The notes under the pieces were generated by a model. That model was not told where the DNA came from and searched no databases. It worked only from the letters and a program-made list of their open reading frames with translations. From positions 1 through 64,000 of the forward strand of contig NZ_RCWA01000024.1 of the NCBI RefSeq assembly GCF_018448905.1: a stretch of 64,000 nt of DNA. The letters are read 5' to 3'. Shown in pieces: positions 24,297 to 31,940 of the stretch. How positions within the stretch are numbered: position 1 is the stretch's first letter; each line of letters opens with the position of its first letter. The stretch comes from Photorhabdus heterorhabditis (GTDB taxonomy: Bacteria > Pseudomonadota > Gammaproteobacteria > Enterobacterales > Enterobacteriaceae). Made by a program: the position numbers and the translations under genes.

Positions 24297-24594
24297 ATGG
24301 CTAAAAGTGAAAAACAGTGGCTTTCTAATGTGACATTACTGGGATGTATCTGTTGTCGGAATATGGGGTTGGGAGTAATACTTGCGGAAATTCATCATGT
24401 GGGAGCGGTACAAGATATGGCCCAAAGGGCTGCTCATTTCTCCATTCTGCTGCATCCTCGCTATCATCGAGCGTTTGCATCCCACGGGCTTTCATGCGGC
24501 ACCGAAGACATGGCAAGCAATCCACAGTATGGCAACGGAACTATTGCCCCAAGTTAAAAGGGAAGTTGAAGAGGTACGGTTATGTCGGGTGTGA
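24297..24594 (+). pseudogene. Ref-like HNH nuclease gene with a frameshift
   Basis: The first frame (24297-24557) shows the N-terminal Ref pattern: WLSNVTLLGCICCRNMGLG, then AEIHHVGAVQDMAQRAAHFS and HPRYHRA. The family's next block appears only in the +1 frame: RLHPTGFHAAPKTWQAIHSM, then ATELLPQVKREVEEVRLCRV to 24594. The frames cross near 24465-24480; removing one base gives a 98-residue protein. Phage P1 Ref is a RecA-dependent nuclease. The last codons overlap the start of the Q gene by 13 bp. ATG 24297 follows GAGAGGCAGAGCCA. Confidence 0.7.
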
Positions 24595-25097
24595 TATTTT
24601 CAACGGATGGGCTGCAATTGACTCAGGCACAAGAAATTTGGTTGCAGGACTGGTTATCCAAGTTCGGTGCATGGGTGTATTCTGGCAGGCTTGATAAACG
24701 TCAGAGCAGTATGATTGCTGAGCTTATGGCGACGGTAGAGCTGAGAGGTTATCCAGAACGTCCGATATGCAATGATGATGACGGAATGTTAATCGCTAGG
24801 GTAGTAGACCATATTTACCACATTGATCGGGTTGCATTTGGGATGTTGCTTAGTCGATATGTTTATTGTGTATCTGATAGAGCAATTGCCAAACATTATC
24901 ATGCAACGGTTCAGCCAAGAATTATGATCCGCAGAAATGGTATGTTGCGTAAGCGAAAGCCATCAATGTCAACTTGTCGGCGTGAGGTTGAGGAAATATT
25001 AAGAGCAACGGAATATTTGATTTATCAACCATTGCAAGATGCCTTTATAAGACGGGAACAGGAAAGAAAATCAAGACTTTTGTCACGAACGTGTTGA
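24582..25097 (+). CDS. Late antiterminator Q-like protein (DUF1133)
   Basis: The 171-residue product (LSKFGAWVYSGRLDKRQSSMIAELM, then MLLSRYVYCVSDRAIAKHYHATVQPRIMIRRNGMLRK) matches the DUF1133 family of lambda-Q-like late regulators. The basic helix resembles a DNA-binding segment. It is followed at once by a candidate late promoter and a terminator, as Q is followed by pR' and tR' in lambda. Confidence 0.85.
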   Translation: MSGVIFSTDGLQLTQAQEIWLQDWLSKFGAWVYSGRLDKRQSSMIAELMATVELRGYPERPICNDDDGMLIARVVDHIYHIDRVAFGMLLSRYVYCVSDRAIAKHYHATVQPRIMIRRNGMLRKRKPSMSTCRREVEEILRATEYLIYQPLQDAFIRREQERKSRLLSRTC

Positions 25098-25122
25098 CAT
25101 CTTTGAACTTATGAGCCACTAT
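25094..25122 (+). promoter_or_regulatory. Candidate late promoter (pR'-like)
   Basis: TTGACA at 25094-25099, overlapping the last codons of the Q-like gene, is followed after 17 bp by CACTAT (25117-25122). A terminator stands about 40 bp after the expected start. This is the pR'/tR' arrangement on which Q proteins act to drive late genes. The -10 box is weak. Confidence 0.5.
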
Positions 25123-25162
25123 TTCAGTATATGTTGTGATAGTAGTATTCGTGACTGATAGC

Positions 25163-25189
25163 CTCGCCCAGTGCGGGGTTTTTTATTGC
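25163..25189 (+). terminator. Terminator after Q (tR'-like)
   Basis: CCTCGC-CCAGT-GCGGGG followed by TTTTTT. It lies between the candidate late promoter and the lysis/late genes, so it would have to be read through with Q. Confidence 0.75.
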
Positions 25190-25219
25190 CTGAAATTCAG
25201 ATAAGACTTGCTGTTGTCA

Positions 25220-25262
25220 TTGGTCAGAGTTACATGTGTGTCTATGCACAATAACTGACCAA
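25220..25262. repeat. Long hairpin upstream of a small late gene
   Basis: TTGGTCAGAGTTA at the left and TAACTGACCAA at the right form a long stem around GTGTG/CACA inner pairs. It ends 15 bp before the start of the next small gene, so it may affect that gene's translation or be an RNA processing signal. Confidence 0.5.
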
Positions 25263-25276
25263 AGGTTTAAATTATC

Positions 25277-25477
25277 ATGCTAAAACATGAAGATATGACA
25301 ACAACAGCCTCATGTGTTTTAGAAACAGTACCAATGTATGACTGGGTTTCTATTCCCGATGTTTCAACTCTGACGGGGCTATCAACACCGCGTTGCCAAT
25401 TACTTTTAACTCAATTTTGTCTGGCTGGCTTGATGGAAAGCCGGGACAACGACACCTTTTTCAAGCGTTGCCTTTGA
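25277..25477 (+). CDS. Small helix-turn-helix-like phage protein
   Basis: The 66-residue product (MYDWVSIPDVSTLTGLSTPRCQLLLTQFCLAGLMESRDND) has the spacing of a winged helix-turn-helix. ATG 25277 lacks a strong ribosome site; ATG 25295 is an alternative. It lies early in the late region, before the methyltransferase. Confidence 0.5.
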   Translation: MLKHEDMTTTASCVLETVPMYDWVSIPDVSTLTGLSTPRCQLLLTQFCLAGLMESRDNDTFFKRCL

Positions 25478-25577
25478 TGGGGTGACTTCTTAAGCGGTGA
25501 AATGGATGGCTGGTGGAGTTGACGACACCAGCCATTCGCCTGTTCTGTGCTAACCAGAGAGTAAGCTAGTATCGATT

Positions 25578-26621
25578 ATGGAAAATATTGTGAATTTAAG
25601 TGGTATCACATTAATTAATGACGACTCTCTACGATTTATCAAAACGTTACCAGACAACTGCATAGACTTAATCGCCACCGATCCCCCCTATTTTCGGGTA
25701 AAAGAGTGTGGTTGGGACAGACAATGGGAGGATGTAACGGCTTATCTTGCGTGGCTGGATGAAGTACTGACTGAATTCTGGCGTGTGCTGAAACCCAACG
25801 GCAGTTTGTATATATTTTGTGGTTCGCGTTTGGCGTCTGATACGGAAATCCTTGTTCGTGAACGGTTCAATGTGCTTAACCACATTATCTGGGCAAAACC
25901 TTCTGGTCCGTGGCGCAGGCAGAATAAAGAAAGTTTAAGGGCTTATTTCCCTTCTACTGAACGGATCATATTTGCTGAACATTATCAGGGGCCTTATCAA
26001 CCTAAAGGTGATGGGTATTTCCACAAATGCCGCGAACTTAAGCAATATGTCTTTAAACCGCTTGTGGACTACTTTCGCAATGCACGAAAGGTGTTGGGTG
26101 TCACAGCAAAAGAAATTAACGCTGCCACAGGAAAACAGATGGCCAGTCACTGGTTCAGTGATAGCCAGTGGCAATTACCCAATGAAGTGGATTACCAAAA
26201 ACTGAGGATATTGTTCGCTCGAATAGCCAGAGAAAAACACCAGAACGGAGAATTAAACAGGCCATATCATGAGTTAGTAGAATCTCATCTTACTTTGTCA
26301 CGCCAATATGAGGAATTGAGTCTGGAATATGGGCTGCTGCGCCGTCCGTTCTCGGTGACGGTAGATGTGCCTTATACTGATGTCTGGTCTTTTCCACCTG
26401 TTCAGTATTACCCAGGTAAACATCCTTGCGAAAAGCCGGCAGACTTGATGGCGCATATTATCCGATCCAGTAGTCGGGAAGGGGATTTGGTGGCGGACTT
26501 CTTTATGGGATCGGGCTCAACACTAAAAGCGGCACTGAAGCTGAATCGTAGGGTCTTGGGTGTAGAACTGGAAGAAGAGTACTTTAACCAAACTAAGCGG
26601 GAAATTGGGGTGATGATATGA
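25578..26621 (+). CDS. Phage DNA methyltransferase (probably adenine-N6)
   Basis: The 347-residue enzyme has catalytic motif IV ATDPPYFRV (D35-Y38) near the start and SAM-binding motif ADFFMGSGSTLKAAL near 306-320, the beta-class order. DPPY favours adenine-N6 methylation. The middle (about 130-250) is a target-recognition region. No restriction partner is adjacent, so it is an orphan phage methylase that may protect phage DNA or alter gene expression. Confidence 0.88.
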   Translation: MENIVNLSGITLINDDSLRFIKTLPDNCIDLIATDPPYFRVKECGWDRQWEDVTAYLAWLDEVLTEFWRVLKPNGSLYIFCGSRLASDTEILVRERFNVLNHIIWAKPSGPWRRQNKESLRAYFPSTERIIFAEHYQGPYQPKGDGYFHKCRELKQYVFKPLVDYFRNARKVLGVTAKEINAATGKQMASHWFSDSQWQLPNEVDYQKLRILFARIAREKHQNGELNRPYHELVESHLTLSRQYEELSLEYGLLRRPFSVTVDVPYTDVWSFPPVQYYPGKHPCEKPADLMAHIIRSSSREGDLVADFFMGSGSTLKAALKLNRRVLGVELEEEYFNQTKREIGVMI

Positions 26622-26655
26622 ATAACTACCTCGCTGCGGTGAGGGGTTATTTGAG
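26622..26655. terminator. Terminator after the methyltransferase
   Basis: AACTACCTC-GCTGCG-GTGAGGGGTT forms a stem directly after the methyltransferase stop and before the convergent minus-strand gene. The T-run is short (TTATTTGAGTTT). Confidence 0.5.
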
Positions 26656-26664
26656 TTTCTCTCA

Positions 26665-27171
26665 TTAGTTATTATGGCGAAATAGTGAATTGCTGGATAG
26701 TATTTGACGGATTTCATTGTCAGAAAGTGGTTGTGATCTCGGTGAACAGAGATTAACTTTTTGACTTGAAGTAATGCTCTTAGCGAGATCTATATAAGCT
26801 CTAAATTCAACTTGGCTGTGTCCACCTTCATTCATTTCCATCGGCTGAATAATCACATGATGGTTTGACAAAAAAAAGTTATACCAAGTATTTTTTCTCA
26901 CTTTCTTTATTAATTTTTTAAGCAAAAACATTGCAGGTATCATTTGCCCTAGTAATAAACGAGATGTGGTAAAGGGAGTGTCGGGGGTACCAGAGACTTC
27001 TTTACCAGTGCTGACGTTGCGAACAACAATTTTATTAATATATAGTCGTATGTAAATTAAGCTCATAAAAATGTGTATGTCAGGTAATTCAAATTTGTTG
27101 CAAGTATACGTTCTTCTCTTAATGCAGTGAAGTCTGATGCTTATTGAGTCTTTTAAATCAATACAGGGCAA
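26665..27171 (-). CDS. Leftward cargo gene between methyltransferase and lysis genes, unknown
   Basis: The 168-residue frame opposes the late operon. The coherent part starts about residue 36 (MSLIYIRLYINKIVVRNVST) and contains NTWYNFFLSNHHVIIQPMEM then NEGGHSQVEFRAYIDLAKSI; ATG 27066 may therefore be the real start. The C-terminal third is polar. I recognise no family with certainty. Its orientation and place fit a lysogenic-conversion (moron) gene. Confidence 0.55.
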   Translation of the reverse strand: MPCIDLKDSISIRLHCIKRRTYTCNKFELPDIHIFMSLIYIRLYINKIVVRNVSTGKEVSGTPDTPFTTSRLLLGQMIPAMFLLKKLIKKVRKNTWYNFFLSNHHVIIQPMEMNEGGHSQVEFRAYIDLAKSITSSQKVNLCSPRSQPLSDNEIRQILSSNSLFRHNN

Positions 27172-27226
27172 ATCAGCCCAAGTAATTAAATTAACTAAAT
27201 GATCACTCCATCAGTGGGATGGAATT

Positions 27227-27409
27227 ATGCGTATGGACAAATACACCAGCCCCACTGCATACACTTGGGGCACATTTACAGCAATGCTTGGTGCTCTGTC
27301 GCTGAACGACTGGGCCATCATTATTGGCATTATCTGCACTGTTGGCACCTTTGGGGTCAACTGGTACTACAAGCATCGGGAGCTTAGCCGCAATGACAAA
27401 GACCAGTAA
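27227..27409 (+). CDS. Class II holin
   Basis: The 60-residue product has two membrane segments (about 14-26, GTFTAMLGALSLN, and 29-48, WAIIIGIICTVGTFGVNWYY) and a charged tail KHRELSRNDKDQ, the layout of class II holins such as S of phage 21. It overlaps the endolysin start by 17 bp. With a SAR endolysin downstream it is likely a pinholin that collapses membrane potential. Confidence 0.85.
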   Translation: MRMDKYTSPTAYTWGTFTAMLGALSLNDWAIIIGIICTVGTFGVNWYYKHRELSRNDKDQ

Positions 27410-27929
27410 GTTAAGTGCTGCGGTTATCGGTCTGGTTCTTTCTGGTGCAGGTGCCACGGCGATATTGTCTCAGTTCTTGGACGAGAAAGAGGGTAACCGG
27501 CTATCAGCGTATCAAGATGCGGGGGGAGTCTGGACAATCTGCCGAGGTGTTACTCGGATTGATGGAACTCCCGCTCGTCAGGGGATGAGGTTAATGCCGA
27601 ATCAGTGCCGTGACCTCAATGCACAAGAAGCAAAGCAGGCTATTGCATGGGTAAAACGCAATGTGCGGGTGCCATTAACTGAACCTCAGATAGCAGGTAT
27701 TGCCAGCTTTTGCCCATATAACATTGGCCCATCGAAATGCTTCTCTTCCACATTCTATAGAAAGCTGAATGCCGGAGATAAGAAAGGCGCTTGTGCTGAG
27801 ATAAAACGTTGGGTATTTGATAATGGTCGAGACTGTCGACAGACCAAAGGGCAGGCAAACGGCTGTTATGGTCAAGTTGAGCGACGTGCCCAAGAATCGG
27901 AATTAACTTGCTGGGGGCTGGATGAATAG
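27393..27929 (+). CDS. SAR endolysin (GH24 lysozyme)
   Basis: ATG 27393 (MTKTSKLSAAVIGLVLSGAG) starts a weakly hydrophobic, Gly/Ala-rich signal-anchor-release segment (about 8-27), as in phage 21 R. The catalytic E-x8-D-x5-T pattern of GH24 lysozymes is present in KEGNRLSAYQDAGGVWTICRG. Several Cys (CRG, QCRD, FCPY, KCF, DCR, GCY) may form the disulfides that control activation. Four times the frame overlaps or abuts lysis partners, giving a compact cassette. Confidence 0.92.
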   Translation: MTKTSKLSAAVIGLVLSGAGATAILSQFLDEKEGNRLSAYQDAGGVWTICRGVTRIDGTPARQGMRLMPNQCRDLNAQEAKQAIAWVKRNVRVPLTEPQIAGIASFCPYNIGPSKCFSSTFYRKLNAGDKKGACAEIKRWVFDNGRDCRQTKGQANGCYGQVERRAQESELTCWGLDE

Positions 27930-28021
27930 ACATTCGTTGGCCAGGATATTGTTTCTGTTTGGCTTCTTTCTTGCTTTGATAGGTAGAGATGGATGGAGCT
28001 GGTTTCTGGGGTGTTGTTGCT

Positions 28022-28471
28022 ATGAAATTTAGCTTTCATTACTACACTATACTAGCGTTGATCCTTATTTCATTGACAGCGTATTACTATCACTTTGAGT
28101 TACAGAAAGAGCGGCGTATTACAAAACAGCGGCAATCAGAAATCCAACAGCTTACGGATGCGCTTAATTATCAAAACTCACACATCACTATGCTGCGTGA
28201 ACTCGATGTGAAACACACTCAGGAACTTGTTAATGCCAAATCTAAGGTTGATCAGCTTAGTGATGATCTTCACACTAATACTAAGCGCGTGTACGTCAAA
28301 GCCGAGTGTCCAGTGCGTGAAACCGCTTCCACCTCCGGCGTGGATGCTGCAAGATCCACCAAACTGGAGAAAGACGCTGAACAAGATTATCTACGTCTTC
28401 TCGGAGAGCTCGAAACCCTTGAGGTCCAGCTCCTTGGATTGAGGGATTACGTTAGGGACCAGTGTCAGTGA
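28022..28471 (+). CDS. Rz-like inner-membrane spanin
   Basis: ATG 28022 (MKFSFHYYTILALILISLTA) begins with a signal-anchor helix, followed by a long coiled coil (ELQKERRITKQRQSEIQQLTD to about residue 90) and a C-terminal helical part. This is the Rz i-spanin layout. The o-spanin Rz1 gene is embedded in another frame at 28233-28442. Together they fuse inner and outer membranes in the last lysis step. Confidence 0.88.
   Translation: MKFSFHYYTILALILISLTAYYYHFELQKERRITKQRQSEIQQLTDALNYQNSHITMLRELDVKHTQELVNAKSKVDQLSDDLHTNTKRVYVKAECPVRETASTSGVDAARSTKLEKDAEQDYLRLLGELETLEVQLLGLRDYVRDQCQ
28233..28442 (+). CDS. Rz1-like outer-membrane lipoprotein spanin (embedded)
   Basis: In the +1 frame inside Rz, ATG 28233 follows AGGAACTTGTTA. 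The product has a lipoprotein signal ending LILSAC and a short proline-rich mature part (VKPLPPPAWMLQDPPNW), the hallmarks of Rz1. Nested Rz/Rz1 genes are common in lambdoid phages. Confidence 0.88.
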   Translation: MPNLRLISLVMIFTLILSACTSKPSVQCVKPLPPPAWMLQDPPNWRKTLNKIIYVFSESSKPLRSSSLD

Positions 28472-28521
28472 GGTGAAAGGAATGAGTAAAAAGTGTGAGA
28501 CAAGAAAGAATAATATAGAAT

Positions 28522-28553
28522 AAGACCTTCGTAACTAGAGGGTCTTGTTTTAT
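28522..28553. terminator. Terminator after lysis genes
   Basis: AAGACC pairs with GGTCTT across a 13-base loop, followed by GTTTTAT. It separates the rightward lysis cassette from the convergent small gene. Confidence 0.6.
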
Positions 28554-28564
28554 ATATCAATGTG

Positions 28565-28890
28565 TTAAATCAGGATTTTATCTTTGGCGGGAGTTTCATT
28601 ATTTTGATCTTTGATTAGGGAGCGTGCTTGTTCTGAAGTTATTACTACCTTACTTTTTGAGTCCTGATAAATTTTTTCACAGGCTTGAACATCATTAGTA
28701 GTATACTTGATTTTATTGGGACTGTTTTTGGTCATTTGAAGAGCTATAACATCAGGATGGACACCAGCTTGAAGCATTTTGCCTACTCTTTCTACGGTTG
28801 AACCAGCGCGGGATGATGGATTAGAAACCTTTTCGAGTAGGTCCTTAGTAGTATTAACAACGGTTTCTAAAGGATTTTTTTCTGAGACAT
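28565..28890 (-). pseudogene. Small cargo gene disrupted (or recoded) at a 7-A tract
   Basis: ATG 28890 has a perfect AAAGGAGCTGTTT ribosome site but stops after MSQKKIL. The coding pattern continues in the -1 frame: NPLETVVNTTKDLLEKVSNP, SSRAGSTVERVGKMLQAGVH, and on to DKILI at 28565. The switch lies at CAG AAA AAA ATC, where a -1 slip (or one more A) gives a 108-residue protein. The IS982-type scrap starts about 28 bp upstream and may have removed its promoter. No family is recognised. Confidence 0.55.
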
Positions 28891-28918
28891 AAACAGCTCC
28901 TTTCTATTATTGATTTTT

Positions 28919-29216
28919 ACCTAAATTACCCCGAATTCTGGTAAGAAATTGAACTAAGTGCCTGTTCCCAGATCAGAGTTTTAGACCAATAAAAAACCGA
29001 TCTTAAAAGGAACAGGCAGTGGATAAATTAGTTGAACTTTTCTACTATGTCGACGATTTTTATCGGGCTTTTATTCCTCAATGGGAACAAATTTGTCTCG
29101 AAAATGGGCATCGTCAGGGGCGTATGGGTATCAGCGAGATAATGACCATTTTGATTTTGCTCCATAATGTCCGCTTACCGGAACTTCAAAACATTCTAAC
29201 TAGGGATTCATGAGGC
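28919..29216 (+). mobile_element. IS982-family remnant
   Basis: The frame 29019-29213 starts MDKLVELFYYVDDFYRAFIP and continues QWEQICLENGHRQ and ISEIMTILILLH, the N-terminus of IS982 transposases, then leaves the family after about 50 residues and stops. The left end (ACCTAAATTACCCCGAATTC, from 28919) looks like the usual IS982 terminus. Most of the element is deleted. Confidence 0.75.
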
Positions 29217-29268
29217 AATCGGATAAGGTAGAATAACCTAAGAGATAATATGACTTAGTGGTGTGGTT

Positions 29269-29868
29269 ATGGTTAATAGAGAAATAAGGGAAAACATCAT
29301 TCTACCGGTTGCAATCCATGAAATGGGACACTGGATTACAGCAGAGTATTATGGGGATAAATCAAGGAGAGTTAGAGTTAAGTTAACTAAAAACAATGAA
29401 GCATGTGGTAGTGCTCATCATTTTTTAGATAAACCGCTTAGAAATATTGAAGATGTTAAAAATGCTTTATTTGGGCAGATTGTTATAGCTAGGGCAGGAT
29501 TGATTGCCCAACATATGAAGGTGGATGGTTTTGATGCAAAAGGTCACGATGAAGATGCGAAACTTAGAGGATTGGCAGATATATTAAAAGCGACAGAATT
29601 GGCTATTATGCTTAGGTGTATACAATATCCTGATGACGAAACTTATCATGACAAAGATTTACATTGCCGAAAAATTCTAGGTGATGCTTTTAATAAAGCC
29701 ATAAAAATTGTAAATATCAATTGGCAGTTAATAGAAAAAGGTGCAAAAAATCTGGTAGATAAGGTAGAAAAGCATGAGAAGTTCTATTACCTGCTTGAAG
29801 ATGAATTAGAGGAACTCAAAAAATTACACCCTATAAAAAAAGATTATGATTTTAAATTTGCTTATTAG
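29269..29868 (+). CDS. M41-like zinc metallopeptidase domain protein (cargo)
   Basis: The 199-residue product has HEMGH (about 17-21) in a helix (LPVAIHEMGHWITAEYYGD) and later GQIVIARAGLIAQHMKVDGF and HDEDAKLRGLADILKATELA, which recall the protease domain of FtsH (M41: HEAGH plus a downstream Asp in a helix). There is no AAA domain and no membrane segment. It stands alone between an IS remnant and the terminase genes, with AT-rich codon use. Start 29269 or GTG 29263 is uncertain. Confidence 0.65.
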   Translation: MVNREIRENIILPVAIHEMGHWITAEYYGDKSRRVRVKLTKNNEACGSAHHFLDKPLRNIEDVKNALFGQIVIARAGLIAQHMKVDGFDAKGHDEDAKLRGLADILKATELAIMLRCIQYPDDETYHDKDLHCRKILGDAFNKAIKIVNINWQLIEKGAKNLVDKVEKHEKFYYLLEDELEELKKLHPIKKDYDFKFAY

Positions 29869-29937
29869 AGATACATGACGAAGTTCGGTGGTAAACGTAA
29901 GTTAGTGATGGATTTTTATATTGAGTGCACAAATAAG

Positions 29938-29958
29938 CCACCTTCCACGGTGGTTTTT
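29938..29958 (+). terminator. Terminator before the packaging genes
   Basis: CCACC-TTCCAC-GGTGG followed by TTTTTAT. It ends the cargo transcript 19 bp before the terminase small-subunit gene. Confidence 0.65.
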
Positions 29959-29976
29959 ATATTTTAAGGGAAAGAA

Positions 29977-30696
29977 ATGGCAAAAAATACTGACTGGGAG
30001 GGAATAGAGCGTGATTACCGTTCCGGCTTTCTCTCAATCAGGGAGATTGCCAAACAACACGGTATTAGTGATGCAGCGATTCGGAAGAGAACGAAAACTG
30101 AGGGATGGGTTCGCACTATTGTTGAAAGTACGCAGTGCGGACCTGATGCGAACCAAGCGGAAAGCCAGGTAGCAAGTAGCACCAGTAATATCTTGGAGTC
30201 TGAAAAGTTCGCAGAGAGTTCGCAAGGAACCGCAGGGATTCTAAAGCCGCAATACGAACAGTTTGCTCAAAACATAGCGGCGGGTATGCCGATGAAAGAG
30301 GCGGCAATTTGTGCGGGTTACTCTCCAGCCCGTGCTGATTCTCAATCATCCATATTGATACGCAGACCGGAAATAAAAGCCCGCATTCGAGAACTGAGAA
30401 ACGAAGCGGCGTTGCTTGTTTCATTCAATGCTGGACACTTGGCTGAATTGTCGTTTCGTGCCGGGAAAGAAGCGTTAGCAGATAAGAAGTTCGGACAGGT
30501 TGCGCCGAACATTAAGAACGCTGCGCAACTTACCGGTATCGACATGAGCAGCAATAAGACAGAAGTTAATGTTGATCTCGCTGGCTTGAGTTACGGCAAG
30601 GTCTGTATTGTCACTCCTGCCAATTGTCCTGCTGATGTCTGGGCTTCTCACATGGAGAAATTGCGCGAGGGAAAACAGGTAGCCCAGTCATCATAG
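29977..30696 (+). CDS. Terminase small subunit
   Basis: The 239-residue product starts with a Mu-gp16/HTH-like segment ([38 protein letters not shown]) and has the family core ([43 protein letters not shown]) at about 95-145. It recognises phage DNA for packaging. It is followed directly by the large subunit. Confidence 0.9.
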   Translation: MAKNTDWEGIERDYRSGFLSIREIAKQHGISDAAIRKRTKTEGWVRTIVESTQCGPDANQAESQVASSTSNILESEKFAESSQGTAGILKPQYEQFAQNIAAGMPMKEAAICAGYSPARADSQSSILIRRPEIKARIRELRNEAALLVSFNAGHLAELSFRAGKEALADKKFGQVAPNIKNAAQLTGIDMSSNKTEVNVDLAGLSYGKVCIVTPANCPADVWASHMEKLREGKQVAQSS

Positions 30697-31940
30697 ATGG
30701 TGTTCTGTACGCTTTTAGTAGTGACTGGGCGACAGAAGTTTTATATGACCGAGCATTAGGTTCTGTTCGCTGGCGTTGGACATATGGCGGGCGTGGTGGC
30801 GGTAAATCGGTAGAGATTGCTCGTGCGCTGGTATTGTTGGGTGCTATAGAACCAATGACGATTCTTTGTGCCCGTGAATTCCAGAACTCAATCAATGATT
30901 CTGTTCTTGCCCTGCTTGAGGCACAAATCATTGATCTTGGCCTGTCCCACTTCTATAAGGTCAAAAACAACGAGATTGAAGGTTGGAACGGCACTCGTTT
31001 CACGTTTAAAGGTCTTCGCAACAATATTCAAAGCATCAAGTCGATGCATGGCATTAAGATCTGTTGGGTTGAAGAGGCTCAGACCGTTTCGCAAGATAGT
31101 TGGGATATTCTTGGGCCAACTGTACGTGCTAATAAATCCGAAGTCTGGGTTTCTTTCAACCCTCGCGAGGAAGAGGACCCGACATACAAACTGATGACCC
31201 GGCATCAGGAAGATCCCCCTGACGGCGGCGTTATTATTCGAAAAGTTAACTATTGTGATAACGCCTTTTTTCCTGACGTACTCCGGCAGGAAATGGAATA
31301 TTGCAAACGCATCGATTATGAAGCGTATGAGCATATTTGGCTTGGGTTACCAAAAGCACTCAGTGAAGCGGTTATCTTCTCTGGGAAATACCGTGTTGAA
31401 GCATTTTCTGATGAGCTATGGCTAGAAGCTGACCGGCTTTTCTATGGAGCTGACTTTGGTTTCGCTAATGACCCGTCCACACTGGTTCGCTGCTTCATTA
31501 TTGGTACCAAACTATATATCGAATATGAAGCCTATGGAGTAGGCGTTGAATTAGATGAAATGCCCCAGTTCTATGATTCGGTGCCGCTTTCTCGTAAATG
31601 GCCCATTCATGGGGACAGTAGCCGACCGGAAACTATCAGTTACTTATCACGCCAGGGGTTCGTTATCGATGGTGCCACAAAATGGCCGGGGAGCGTTGAG
31701 GATGGGATCACTTACCTAAAAGGGTTTGAAGAAATCATTATTCATGAACGCTGTAAACACATGATTGATGAGGCAAGACTCTATTCATACAAGACTGACC
31801 GACTGACCGGTGAAATCCTGCCGGTGGTGCTCGACAAACATAACCATTTATGGGATGCGGTACGTTATTCGCTGGATGGTTATATCACAGGCAAAAACAA
31901 CCCACTTCGTATATCTAAAAATCTGTTGGGGCGAATTTAA
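30690..31940 (+). CDS. Terminase large subunit (start codon unclear)
   Basis: The packaging motor shows Walker A GGRGGGKS (from 30786), then [16 protein letters not shown], Walker B ICWVEEAQ, the coupling block [15 protein letters not shown], and nuclease-domain acidic residues ([32 protein letters not shown]). It matches Sf6/P22-type large terminases. No ATG, GTG or TTG occurs in frame between the upstream stop at 30633 and TTG 30834, which lies after Walker A. Possible starts are ATT 30660, ATC 30690 or CTG 30705. I give 30690 provisionally. Confidence 0.88.
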   Translation: MIDGVLYAFSSDWATEVLYDRALGSVRWRWTYGGRGGGKSVEIARALVLLGAIEPMTILCAREFQNSINDSVLALLEAQIIDLGLSHFYKVKNNEIEGWNGTRFTFKGLRNNIQSIKSMHGIKICWVEEAQTVSQDSWDILGPTVRANKSEVWVSFNPREEEDPTYKLMTRHQEDPPDGGVIIRKVNYCDNAFFPDVLRQEMEYCKRIDYEAYEHIWLGLPKALSEAVIFSGKYRVEAFSDELWLEADRLFYGADFGFANDPSTLVRCFIIGTKLYIEYEAYGVGVELDEMPQFYDSVPLSRKWPIHGDSSRPETISYLSRQGFVIDGATKWPGSVEDGITYLKGFEEIIIHERCKHMIDEARLYSYKTDRLTGEILPVVLDKHNHLWDAVRYSLDGYITGKNNPLRISKNLLGRI

